This document shows positions 35,714 through 57,227 of a stretch of DNA of 64,000 bases, in pieces. The position numbers and the translations under genes are program-made. The notes beneath the pieces were generated by a model. That model saw only the letters and a program-made list of their open reading frames with translations, ran no database searches and was not told the origin of the DNA. The stretch is from NCBI GenBank assembly GCA_029962745.1, contig CM057159.1:29472075-29536074 (forward strand). Direction: 5' to 3'. The stretch is from Echinometra lucunter. Taxonomy: Eukaryota > Echinodermata > Echinoidea > Camarodonta > Echinometridae. Each line of letters begins with the position of its first letter. Within the stretch, counting starts at the first letter, position 1.

Positions 35714-37367
35714 AGTTTTGCTTGGCAGTGTTTCCACTAGCAATCTGAAATTGATCGACTTTCAAATGAATAATCAAAAATTGGGGCACCATTTTTTTCC
35801 ACTCTTGGAAATCTGTCAGGAGATGATGCAATATTCACCCTTTGCCCTCCAATACGATAGATCTCTTCACAATTTCTCCCTTTCGAATGATAATTATTAT
35901 GAAATGAAATATAAGAAGTGTATTAAGCATATACTATTATACTCATATTACGAGTAGTATTACATTGAGGAAATGTGATAAAGGTCAGTGTTCGTGTAAA
36001 TGAAACAGCGGAACAATATCAAAACAAAAAAGAAAGATCAGAATTCTTTGAACCAAGGACAAGGATAAAAACAAATGAACAAAATCGATCAATATATATG
36101 TTTTATGTTTTTATTTCATTCGTCAATATTTTGATGTAAAAGTGTACGTTTTAACTTAATCATGTTAACGATATCTAATTACCTAGTAAGAGAGAGAGAG
36201 AGAGAGAGAGATCATAAAGGCATAATGGAGTATTCGGTAATATGGGCATTGCATAAAATTTCTAATAGAATAAGTTTTGTTCATGTCAATGGATATGGAA
36301 AATATATATATATATATTTTGATATATCATCCGTTTCATTATTGTACAAAATAGAATATATTTCAAGATAATAAACAGATAGGCCTATATACAAAAGTCT
36401 TTTTTTTTTATAAGAAAGTATACAGTAATTTACGAAGAGATGTCATCAATGCGTGCTGTTGTCATGACGATCCAGTCAAACTTAAGCCCTAACGAAGGGA
36501 AACAAACACACACAAAAAATGTTGCCACACAGTAGACAGGTGATCTTCCAGCTATATCTGTATATAGGCAGGTTCTACAAGACGAACTTCTTGCTGAAAT
36601 GAAATGAAATGAAAAATAGTGACAAGCCGATGGAGAGGGGCGATTCTAATACTCTGGCAGTAATTTCTAGGTGCCATATTACCGGAATTACCCTTTTTAC
36701 TCATTTCAGCATTGAGGAACTCTAACTCTAACTCTAAACCTCACCTTAAACTTAGTGACTACAACTCTAAGCTCGGGGGAGGGGGGGGGGGGGGTTAACG
36801 AAAGGAAACGCCCCGTCGAGACATTTTAGTTCTTCAGAGGGGCAATTATGCACCTCTTAATGGTGGCACCAAGGAACATTGCTGACGTCTGATGACGATA
36901 AGTCAGGTTCCGTCATATCAAAATTATGTTTTCACGATATGGGCAAGTATATAAGGACTGTGACATTTTTTTTAATATAAGTTGTCGTTCGTTTATTTAT
37001 TGTTTTTCCGCAGTGATTTATTTTGCTTTGTTTTTATTCTATTTCGGAAGATGTTTGTTTTTGTTACGGTTGATTTTGTTGTTGTTTTGCTTTCTTGCTG
37101 CAGACAAAATAGGCATATAGATGATGTGTTTCACGATGTCTTGAGAATGAATGACAAACAGTAGAGTTGGACAATTTAAGTTGATTGGTTTCTAAAGATA
37201 ATGGGTTCATAGAGGTAGCTGTCATCATGATGTATTGGAGTAAGAGTCCTATCATGATATAGGTATAGGAGAAAGGAGACATAATACATAGAGTTGGCAA
37301 TTAAGGTGATTTTTTTCGATGAATTAGTCTACTGAGGTAATGGCCATCAGACGAGAAGTGGTGAGTC
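35714..37367. other. Intergenic DNA downstream of the protease gene
   Basis: No gene was seen. There is a GA run at 36188-36211, a TA run near 36303-36317, a CTCTAA-rich patch at about 36718-36740 and a G-tract at 36777-36794. The part nearest 37367 should be the 3' UTR of the minus-strand protease; no polyadenylation signal was assigned. Confidence 0.4.
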
Positions 37368-46325
<8,958 letters not shown>

Positions 46326-46495
46326 TATCCTGAAGTATGTTATTTTCCAGCTGTGCAAGCTTTCTAAGCTATATGATGGCCGATAAATTCCTGTCGTCTG
46401 CTTTGCTTCTTATGTACTCAATGTTAACAGATTGTATTTCAGTGGGAACGAACTCAAACAACAACTTGATCTGTGAAATGATCCAGTAAACACCT

Positions 46496-46634
46496 GGGGA
46501 GCGTTTCATGAAGAGTTTTGTCGGTGAAAATCACCGACAAATGTTATAAGCTACTGAAAATCCTTGCATCTGATTGGCTGAAAGCAAATTAGTCGGTGAA
46601 AATCACCGACAAAACTCTTCATGAAATGCTTCCC
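46496..46634. mobile_element. 139 bp inverted-repeat MITE upstream of the protease gene
   Basis: The left end GGGGAGCGTTTCATGAAGAG and the inverted right end (CTCTTCATGAAATGCTTCCC) enclose GTCGGTGA-TCACCGAC palindromes and a TGATTGGCTGAAA motif. It lies about 170 bp upstream of the protease start codon, so it may overlap the promoter. Confidence 0.7.
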
Positions 46635-47316
46635 TGAAAAGCGACCGCAAAATAGTGCTTGTGCACTGCAAACATGAGGTATGTAGGTGCGAAGGGGAAA
46701 AAAATTGGCAACAGATCAAGCGGCACATAAAATATGTAGTGATCATCTGACATCTGCTCACTGAATAACATTGAAGGCATCCTTTTTAAGACAGTCTGCA
46801 AATATAGATAACATAAACATTCACTGGATGATCCAATGAAGGTCTACGAAATGAGACAACAAAGGAATGCAAGAGGTAAAATACTAGTATGATAGGGCAA
46901 TTTGTCTGAAATTTTCCACAATTCTTTCTCAAGCAGTTTAACTTTTGTATATCTAACTTCTAAAAACATTCTTGTTAAACGGAATTTTATAACAATCGGG
47001 TGCATCGTTAAACCACGAGGATTCTGTCACTTTAACTATGTTTAAAAAATTCTATTCTCGCCAAGTAATGTGAAATGGAGATACATATATTTTCATAAAA
47101 ATCGTCATAGTACAGCTGCAAATTTTGATCCCAGATATTAATCCAGTGCCGATCCACAAAGTCCGTTGATAGCGTTGGCCACTGAAACAAGACAATGATA
47201 CAGGCCCCCGAGGTAAAATGGGAGGGGGTGAAAACTGTTCCCATGTAGGGTGAAAATTTACTCTTTTTTCTCGATGTATCTGGATCATAGAGATTCACTT
47301 GGGTTTTCAAATATTA

Positions 47317-47700
47317 CCATCATCATCATCAGCAGCAGCAGCAGCAGCATGGTTTTCATCATCACCATCAGCATCATCATCATCATCATAATCATCATCG
47401 CTTTCATCATCATCCTCTTCATATCATCATTTACTTCACCATCATTATCACCACCACCACCGATTTCATCATAATCATATTATCATAATCATCGTTTTCA
47501 TCACCATTGTCATCATATTATCGTTTATATCACCAAAATCATTACCACCATCGTCCTCATATCATCTTCGCTTACATCACCATATCAACACCACCATCAT
47601 CATAGTTTACATCATCATCATCATTATCATCATCATCATTATCATCATCACCATCATCATCATCACCATCATCATCATCACCATAGTTTACATCTTCATC
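47317..47700. repeat. ATC/CAT trinucleotide array
   Basis: About 380 bp of ATC repeats with AGC and ACC variants and non-repeat gaps. It is the third CAT-type array within 4 kb of this locus. Confidence 0.9.
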
Positions 47701-48595
47701 AACAATATAATTCCAATAGCAGCAGCTGCAGTATCAAAAGGAAGGTCATCATTTTCCAACATTTCAATATTCAGAAGAATTCACTGAACTCATATAACAG
47801 ACCTCATTCATTTTCATCAATTAAGTATTTTATTCATTTCCCCCTCAAAATGACACAACATCTGTCAACTCAAATAATAGTGGCCCAGTTCTTAAAGCAG
47901 TGTGCTAGACACTTTTGAACAGCCCCAATGATATACTAGGATAAGAAAGACAATTGTTTATATTTGACATATACCATTACTGAATATCAGTATACTGTCT
48001 AAAGGATTGCATGTTTGATTCTCTCACTAGCAGTCAGCCCATTATAATCATTTCCCTCTGTATGCTGTCATGTATGATTAGAACATGATACTAATAATTC
48101 TATTAAAGATAAAAATCGACATGGATAATTCATGAAGCAGGAAGAAGGGCTTATTTTGAGATTGGTGTTTCACTACCCGTAGCAGCCAATATACTTGTTA
48201 CCTCATGGCCTACAACATACATTCACTTCAGAATATTTTCTGAGCAGTCCAGAAAATATTGAAGAAGCCATGTGATATATACCCTGTATATTATACAACA
48301 AAGCAGCATCTTTGTACAGAATTGAAATATCAGTACGAAATACTGCAATATCCAAACTCATGACTAATTCAAAGGGATTTTTATCCAATAGCAATGGCAT
48401 TACGATTCAAACGTGATTAGAATAAAATAATTAGGCACATTTAGCACAAGTTTATACAAATTATGTGATAATGATAAAAACTCTTTCACCTTTAATGATC
48501 ATTTTAGGATATGATACACATGTACTGAGAAAGGAATAACACTGGGTTGTGAGCTGTAGTTCCATTAACAAAACAAATCAATGCATATACAAGTA

Positions 48596-48800
48596 CAGAA
48601 AAATATTCTCTTTGATGAAACATAAATATTTTAGATAGATTTTTAGCACACATGAGAAAAACAAAGTTTTGAATATTTGATTTTTTGTGCATTTAGAACA
48701 GAAAAATATTCTTTGATGAAACATAAATATTTTAGATAGATTTTTTAGCACACATGAGAACAACAAAGTTTTGAATAGTTGATTTTTTGTGCATTTAATG
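48596..48800. repeat. Tandem duplication, about 103 bp unit
   Basis: Two nearly identical copies share ACAGAAAAATATTC, AACATAAATATTTTAGATAG and GATTTTTTGTGCATTTA. They differ by a few single-base changes and short indels, so the duplication is recent. Confidence 0.85.
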
Positions 48801-48999
48801 ATCTACTTTGCCTAATGTTGGTTAAAGAGAGGAAAATCTCTTCAACAAACAATGTGCAATAAAACAAAACCCAAGCTCTACGGGGTAACCATAAAATGGC
48901 AAGAAGCCTAGTTGATTGCGCCTTTATCACTTTATACTACTAGAATCAAAATGACTGCAGCTGCATCTCCACCTATGACAAGAAGAATATGAATATCTA

Positions 49000-49590
49000 T
49001 AATTGATAGTTGACCTCTATGACCTTTATCCTAACAACCAACAAATCTGATCACTATGTCTCCTCATAGTCATGTATACAAACATTTGAAATACTGAGCT
49101 AACAAATCAAACAAACCATCAATTATATGCATATTGACTTCTATGATCTTTGACCTATGACCTATGTAACGGTACCCCCTGATTAGATTGTCTTCCTATC
49201 TGATTAGATTGTCTTCCTATAGTGATGCATCCCACCACCAATTTTGAAGTCCAAAATTCAAATACTTTTTGAGATACTGCATTAACAAGGCTGAAACCTG
49301 AAATTTTGGAAATGACCTCTGTGACCTTTGACCTCTGACCTAGGCACCCTAAAATCTTCCCATATTGTCTTCATAATATGGTGCTGCATACTAGCACCAA
49401 GTTTGAAGTTCATACCTCAACGATCCTTGAGATATTCCTTTAACGAAAAAGTAGGACAAAGAGACGTGTGGACAACCCCAAAACATCATGCCTCTGGCAA
49501 CTTCTTTGGTAGCACATATTTTACAAACTTTTCATTCATTAAAAAAGTAATGCCTCCAGCACCACCTACGGTGGGCGGAGGCATAAAGAT
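49000..49590. repeat. Dispersed repeat with TGACCT motifs and a GGCGGAGGCAT end
   Basis: TATGACCTTTGACC-like motifs recur at about 49018, 49147 and 49318, giving loose units of about 150-180 bp. A 21 bp direct duplication (GATTAGATTGTCTTCCTAT) is at about 49180-49220. The right end ATGCCTCCAGCACCACC with GGCGGAGGCAT forms a small hairpin at 49551-49584. It is probably part of a larger transposon. Confidence 0.5.
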
Positions 49591-49801
49591 ATTAGGAAAA
49601 AAAAACAATATTAAACTATGATCTAAGCAATCATATTGCAATATTATACTCTTTACAAACATGATTTTAAATCAAATACCTGGTATATTAAACTTTTTTT
49701 TTTAAATAAAAAAAAAAAAAAAAAAAAAAAAACCTTAGAGGGATCACCTAGAGAATTATCATCCATTTCCTAACCAGAGAATGTAGTGGAGTTTGTTTCC
49801 A

Positions 49802-52800
49802 TTATTCATCTCTCTCTTCACCAGAAAATGGATGCTGTGGATGACTCACCCTGCAAGATTTTGAAGAGAAATGAGAAAACAAAGAACAACAAAAAAATAA
49901 TTTCTATATCAAATTTCAGTGAAAAGAACTGTAGATAATTACTACAAACAAACAAAAAAACTTTTGGAAACCTATTTGGAAAGGAGGTGAAAAACAAGAA
50001 GCAACATCTTTTAAAGCTATTAATCATCATGTTTTTCCCTATCAAATTTCTAAGGACAAAGCTATTCAACATATTACTTCTCCAATCTATTCAGTGACAA
50101 TTGCTTAACCACTGACCTTTTCACTCTGTTGTTGAGTGTGCAATTTGTGAATGCATTAATTGTGCATTCACAAAGACAGGTGCAAAGGAAATGTTGCAAT
50201 TGCATCAAAAACTCCCCAAAGATAGCCCTTAAAAGTGAATGGAGGAGCCCCCCCCCCCCCCTCCCCCTGTAATTACTCACCATTCAAGAAGACATCCTCT
50301 GTAGCCTCTGTCCATAGCCATAAGACTCTTCATATCCTCTGGGTCTAGCTCAAAGTTTAGTGCCTGATTTCAAAATCAAAAGGTTGAAGAAAATTTTTAA
50401 AAATAGAAATGAGGCTATTACTTATCCCACAAACTTAACTTCATCAGGTTCTGCGATGCATCATAAACAACGAGATTTTTTCATTGTGTATTTTGTTCTT
50501 CCCAGCTAATGATTTGAGGATTACAGTATGGAACAAGTTTGAGTCTAGGGTTAGAGGGAGGAAGTCTGAATGTGCTCAGCTTTACAGCAGAATAATGTCG
50601 CATTCATACAGCGCATTACGTGAATACTTCAATGTGCTTTACAAAGTTACTATCATTACACCTGATCACTGAATTTCTAGCCCACACACGAGTGTGCACC
50701 ATCTCCACTGTTTAGGGAGCATTCCTATCATTTTGTACCCCATACTAGCTTTCAGAAATCCTTACAAGGTTAGCTCCTGGGTGGAGAGTGGCATGTTAGA
50801 CTAATCTTCCCATAAGACCTTAGTGCTGCAGTGGGACTTTTACCCCAAACCATGTGATCCATATTCCAAGGATGTATTCCTTAGACCATGTAACCCCTCA
50901 GAGCAGGTTTTTATACCATCGTCGTTTCTTTGAATGTTAGAGGGCAAAGGGTTTGAGCTCACCTCAAAGTTAGCCTGTATGCGACTAGGAGTGACACTCT
51001 TTGGGATGCAGATGATGCCCCTATCCAAGGAGAACCTGATCAGAATCTGTGCAGGGCTCTTGCCCTTCTTCGTAGCAATGGCAGTAACAACAGGGTCCTC
51101 CATCAATTTAGGATCATCTTCCTTTATCCTGACAAAAGGAAATCAGAACAAAAATTACAAAGATACACCCAACATATCATGCAAAACAAGGAGCTGAAGA
51201 CACATAGGCACACAAAACATTAGGTCTTGTCCTCAGATTTTAAGATTTCAATAAGGGCTCTTGCTTAATGTAGACCATAAAAATTTTAATCCAGATCCCT
51301 TGTAAAAACAAGTTGAGGTCTAAAGCCCTACTTTATGCATTCATACTATTATTCATGGTTTCCTAGAAGATACATGGATTTGTTTATGCATGGCGAATTT
51401 AAGAGGCCTCACATGGCGGTATCCTTGGGGAATCCTTCTGTTTCAGATCATTTTGAAAAAAATGCATTTGAAATACTTATTATCCAGTCACATTTTTTAA
51501 AAGCCATGTTTTCAACACTAAAAGTAAAAACACATTTAATTCTACCACAGGACAATATTTTAAAAAGAATTTAGTAGGATGATTGATAAATCCTTAGGCT
51601 GCTTATCAAAAGTCTCATCCCACGTCTTTGATCGTCTTCTCTGCGACCGTTCTTTTACATCGGCTTTCCTGATCTCCCGTTTTGTCTATGGAGAAATGGG
51701 AGGATTGGAGGGGAAAAGACGCTGAGCGGGAAGACGCTAAAGGCTGCGTTCCAAATGACATTTGATAAGATGCCTAATGACACCTGCAACCTCCAAATAC
51801 TTAATTTGTGTTGACAGAGAACCCTTTCTTACCAAGGCCTGTCGGGTGATCCCAGAGGACTGTAAGCTGTTACTGTCATGTTATTCTCCTTGCAGAATGC
51901 CACAAGCTTCTCTTGCGTGAGTAGAGGATGCAGTTCAACCTACAGATGAATACAAAGCATATAAACATGCACATGAATCACCACTGAATGATCAGTTGAC
52001 AGCACTACTCCTTAGAGAATTATTCCCATTAAAACTTCCATCTTGTGCTAGAAGAGTAGGTGTTGTGTGTGGGGAAACTGTCAATAAGGTAATTGTCTGG
52101 AGAGTATTTGTCTGAGAGGTATTTGTCCTATGGGAGGTAATTTTCTAGAGGGTACCTGTAATGATAAGATAAGAGATACATGTAAATGTACTCAGATTAT
52201 GAAAGGAATACAATAAGTGAGCTAAATCTACAATCATTGCTGAATGTGGTGATGGCTTGAGTGAAAAGCATTCAAACTTCAGTGAATAATTCGGCTTCAA
52301 ACTGGTAACAGTTTTGACTGCAGACATGGCTACTATTCTGCTAATTCAGTAACAACCAATGCTTGGTCCAACATCATGTTTAACCAAATTAAATCCTAGA
52401 TAAGGGTATATATTCCTTTGTGAAACTTGACTTTAAACCCAGTGAAAAGCTCTAAATATGAGCAGAACATGGGCCAATGAGTCTATGGTCACATACCTGA
52501 AGGTTGGCAGGATGGATGGTTGCTTTCTCCAGCACACGTTTCATCATCTTCATAGAGAAGTTGGACAGTCCAATAGCTTTGCATTTGCCATTGTTGACCA
52601 GCTTCTCCATTGCCTGCAAGAACAAGCAAGACAGATAGTACAAAGTATTCTGACACATTGACTTTGCTCTTAACCCAATGACTATGAGAACCAAAGTGTC
52701 CTTAGATACTAAGCTTATGAGAGTGAGCTAATTTGGCACTCACCAGGTTAAAATGTTAAAGATCTTGGCAATATTTGTACATGCAAGCTCTGATAACTGC

Positions 52801-55800
52801 TACAGGAGTGATAGATAAGGTAACAACTTAAAAGGTGCATAAATGTAGTGGTCTGATCCTTCATGTAAACATGGACCAAAAAGAAAGTATCTAGAGAATT
52901 TCTTTAAAATATTCATGACCTTTGATCTGGATAAGTTTTTACTAGATGGTTTCACCAGGTTGATAGAATCATCATTTTTTTCATACTACTTTCATCTTAT
53001 CTATAACTCAGTTTCTTCTTTTTAAAGTGGCTTTTAGTGAAATGAAGACAGTGAAATAACCCTCCACAGAGCACAGGGAGAGGCATAGTTTGACCCATGA
53101 TGCAAACTACATGTATGCAAAAAAAAAAAATCATCTTGTTGGAAGTGATTACCTTTACCTAACACACATCTTTCTTCAACTCCTCTCAAATATTCAGACC
53201 TTTCTATTCAGTGAGTTTAAAAAAAATGATAGTTATGCTTGAACTCTTACTACAATTGCAAAATAAATAACTTTTTTTGTGGTTATGATCAAATAAAAAC
53301 AATTTTCTCCTTCCAATAACATCCTGTATAAAAAATAAGTCTCAATACCCTAGCCCATGTTTCTCACCAGATAGGTATCCACATAGTCAACGTCTTCTGC
53401 AATGAACTGACCATTCTCATCTTTGGGAAAGTCATTTGTGCCCCTCTGAAATACAAAAGTGAACATACAGTGTATGATCAGTGCTACAGATTGTAATAAA
53501 CCCAAGAAGAATAATCTGCACTTACTTTTCCACATTATACAGTCATGGTGTGAAAATAACCTCAAGTATCATAGGAGAAGATATTAAACAGAAAAAGCGA
53601 CAATGCTTCTGAAACTGCTGAAAGTTCATACATTTGTCTACCACTGCTATTGTTTTCATTGATATTGATGATGACCCAGAGCATTAATATGGCACTGTAT
53701 GATCTTCAGCAGTAAAGACACAGTTGGTATCTTCCCGTTATTGTTATTCCTTGTTCCCCTGTTTGACATTTACACCTTACACAGTAATAACAAGGATTAA
53801 CATTACATGATGACAATTGATACATTCTAGCCACTTACTCATCCAACACTATCATACTAAATGAGCAAGCCCATAGGTATCTACCACAAGTTACAAAATA
53901 TTGTGAAGTTCTGTGCATACACTGACAAATGTGTTATTAAATTCATAAAACTTTAAGTAATAGAAGGGCTAATAACTATGAAATACAATGATCAGATATA
54001 ATATGCTAAAACCTTTGACAGTATAAGGGGCAAAATAGCTTAGACTTGCCCTAATCCAGACCCATTTTCACCCACCTTGTAAGCCATAGGCCAATGAATG
54101 AGGTATAGGTCGACATAACTCAGTTGGAGATTCTTTAGGGTTGTCTCACAAGCATCGGCTACATCATCCGGGTGATGCTTGGTGTTCCACAGCTGCAGAA
54201 TCAATGTACATGAAAGCAAATAATACAGAGAGTTCAAGTAAGTTAGAATTATATCTCATCTGTTGAGCTGATAGAAAGTTTGAACCTCTATCATGCACTT
54301 CTAAACTGAAAATAATTAGCCCTTCTTTTTCCAGTTCAATGAAAAAAATAATGATAAATAAGTTGAACTTTTGATTGAAAAATTGGCTGTCACATAACCT
54401 CTGAAATATCAACTTCATTGCGACCAGACGAAAAGCATGAAGATTCATTAAAAAATTGAACACAACAAATAAAACATCGCTATTTCATTTTGGTATAAAA
54501 ATCTTGTAGAAGACTCAGCATAAATGTATGTATGCTAATCATAATGGAAGTATAATTTACAATGTGCAATGTACAATTGGACTACCATTCTCCCATCACA
54601 CCCCCCCCCCCAGCCCACAGGAAGTGGGTGGTTCTAGTATTAAGCCTAGAGAAAAAGGGTAAGGCAAGGCACCTAATCAAAAGTCACATCCATCGGTTTT
54701 TATCACTTTTCCCGTGCCCGGGAATTCACATCGTCTTTCCCAATCCCCTGTTGTTTGTCTGTGGAGGAACGGGAGGATAGTGGACCAAAAGACGCTGAGC
54801 GGGAAGGACGCTAAAGGCCACGGTCAAATTGGGCTCCGACTTATGATAGGAAGCCTACATGTAAGTCACTTGGCACCAGCTCAACATACAAATACGTAGA
54901 TACCATATTGGGTCAAATCTATAGAATATGGATTAAGATAAGAACAAAATCTTTACCTTGCTAGTGATGAAGATATCTTCCCTCTTGACAACGTTGGCAT
55001 CAAACTTGTCTTTGAGTGCTTCACCTACCTCTGCTTCATTGCCATAGACATGAGCACAATCAATGTGTCGATATCCACAATCAATGGCAGCCTTCACAGC
55101 CTCTTTGACTTCACCTGGTTTGGACTGAAAAAAAAAGGTGGAACATATTATGAGGGTTTTTCATTTCTTATTCATTTCTTCTTGCAATATCAAATTTACT
55201 TTTGCGAGGGTGAAATATAAGATTAATGAATATTTCTATTTATTTGGAATGAGATATAATACAGCATTTGATAGATTTGTTACATTGTTTCTTTCATCCA
55301 TACAGAGAAGGAGCACTGTGGTGGTTTATTAGTGAAGGTCCTGGGTTTGATCCCCTCTGGGTGCTTACATTCTTGGGCAAGGAATTCTTTACCTACGAAT
55401 TGTCCCATTTGATCTACATGTAAATGGGGACCAAGCAGTAGCTGGGGTAATAATAATTCGCAGGGCCCTCGGTAAGAACAGCACTAAAGCTGATAAGGCT
55501 TCACTGGGTAAACAAAACTATTATTATTATTATTATTATTATTATTACATGTACATTTCATTCTTTCTGTTTCTTCAACATGCATTCACTATATTCTTTC
55601 TTGAAAGAATGTGTAAGAAAACTGAGGAAATTGACCACAACATAGAGAATAAACCAGGAAGCAATTTTCATTGTAAATGTACCTACATGTACAATTCAGG
55701 GTAATACACACTGATTGGAATCTCATGATGTTAATAATCACCCACAATGCTGAGTAGGCTCAAGGGCAGATTGTAGATGCCCTATTTGTGCTACACACTA

Positions 55801-57193
55801 ATCAGTACACAATGTACAGCTTTATTTCTTTTTAATCTCAACTAAATAAGCCATTTAAAGCCACAATTCAAACAGGTTATGTAATAATCTCCAACAAAGA
55901 ATGGCTCTGGCTTTTTCGAACAATGTTCCTACATATGCTTACATGTAGGCTTTTACCCATGTTTATGTGTGTACTGTCTAAACTATAAAAGGAAAATATA
56001 AGGTGCTTAATATATTAAATATTTAATAATAATGAAACTATCAAATCAAAATCATCATGAAAATGGATTTGAAAAGTACGTGTACAGTTCCCTTCATTTT
56101 ACCTCCTCAAGAATGTCCAACATATTCACAAAGACCGAGATGGCTTACATGTCCATATTCTATTTGAATTGCAACATCTAAAATTATTTTCATGTGATTC
56201 TTAATTCAATACATGTCATTTTCCTTGTAAATTTTCAAATCTTTTTTAATTTGTAAAAGTAATTTGGTTTTTGAAAGCAGAAACATGAGACAAGCAGAAA
56301 ATGAAAGTTGGAGGAAAATCTGAAAAAAATAGGGCAAAGTAGTTATGATTTCTTTTTAATGGTGCAACTGCTCCCATGCATCCATTCCATTTCTTTGGTA
56401 CAAAGTTTTTCAAAAATATTTGGGGTTTCTTTAGGAAGAATTATTTTATGATTCTGTGCCCCGGATTGGACGCATGCATTTACACTCCTCACCAATGTAT
56501 AAGATATACTGTGTATAAAATCTGCAAGCCAATATACGTAGCTTGAACACCTCATAAGTCATAACCTTTAATACCTTCAGACTTATGTTGATAAGCATAA
56601 CATCAACATTGCTCTCAATCCAAAACATGGAACAAACAAAATGCAATCCAATTTAAAAAGTTTAAGTGTGACAACATGAGCAGATATAGCAGTTAAAGAT
56701 GCTTTTGGAGGAGTAGCGTGTCTCGCTAGGCCAGGTGTCAAGACTGTCCGGAGAAAAGATATGGAACTTTCATTCATTTCATTTCATTTCATTTTATTTG
56801 ACCAATTTAAAAACAAACAAATCTATACATATAAATGCATAAATATAACAAAATAAATAATTGAGTATAATCAATCATAACACAAAATGGTCAGGATTAC
56901 CCCCCCAAAAAGCAAGAGCTTGTCAAGTGGGGGGTTCCTAAAAGTAACAGACAAAAAACCCCAAATAGTCGAATTAATTACATAACATAAATCAAAAGAA
57001 TATGACAGACACACAAAATACACACATCATCACATGCACACACATACAACAAACACACAGACACACACCAGAATACATCTCAATATGTAAAATGTGTATT
57101 CATAAAATGGAATAAGAGGGAAAGGCAGAGAGAAGAATAAACAGAAGATAACAGAAAATAGGAGGAAGAAAGGAATGTACAGAGGATGAAAGT

Positions 57194-57227
<34 letters not shown>

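Larger units (their letters stand above)
46635..49801. other. Intergenic DNA between the protease and reductase genes
   Basis: No credible gene. It holds the ATC array at 47317-47700, a tandem duplication at 48596-48800, a dispersed repeat at about 49000-49590 and an A-tract at 49708-49731. The portion next to 49801 should be the reductase 3' UTR. Confidence 0.4.
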
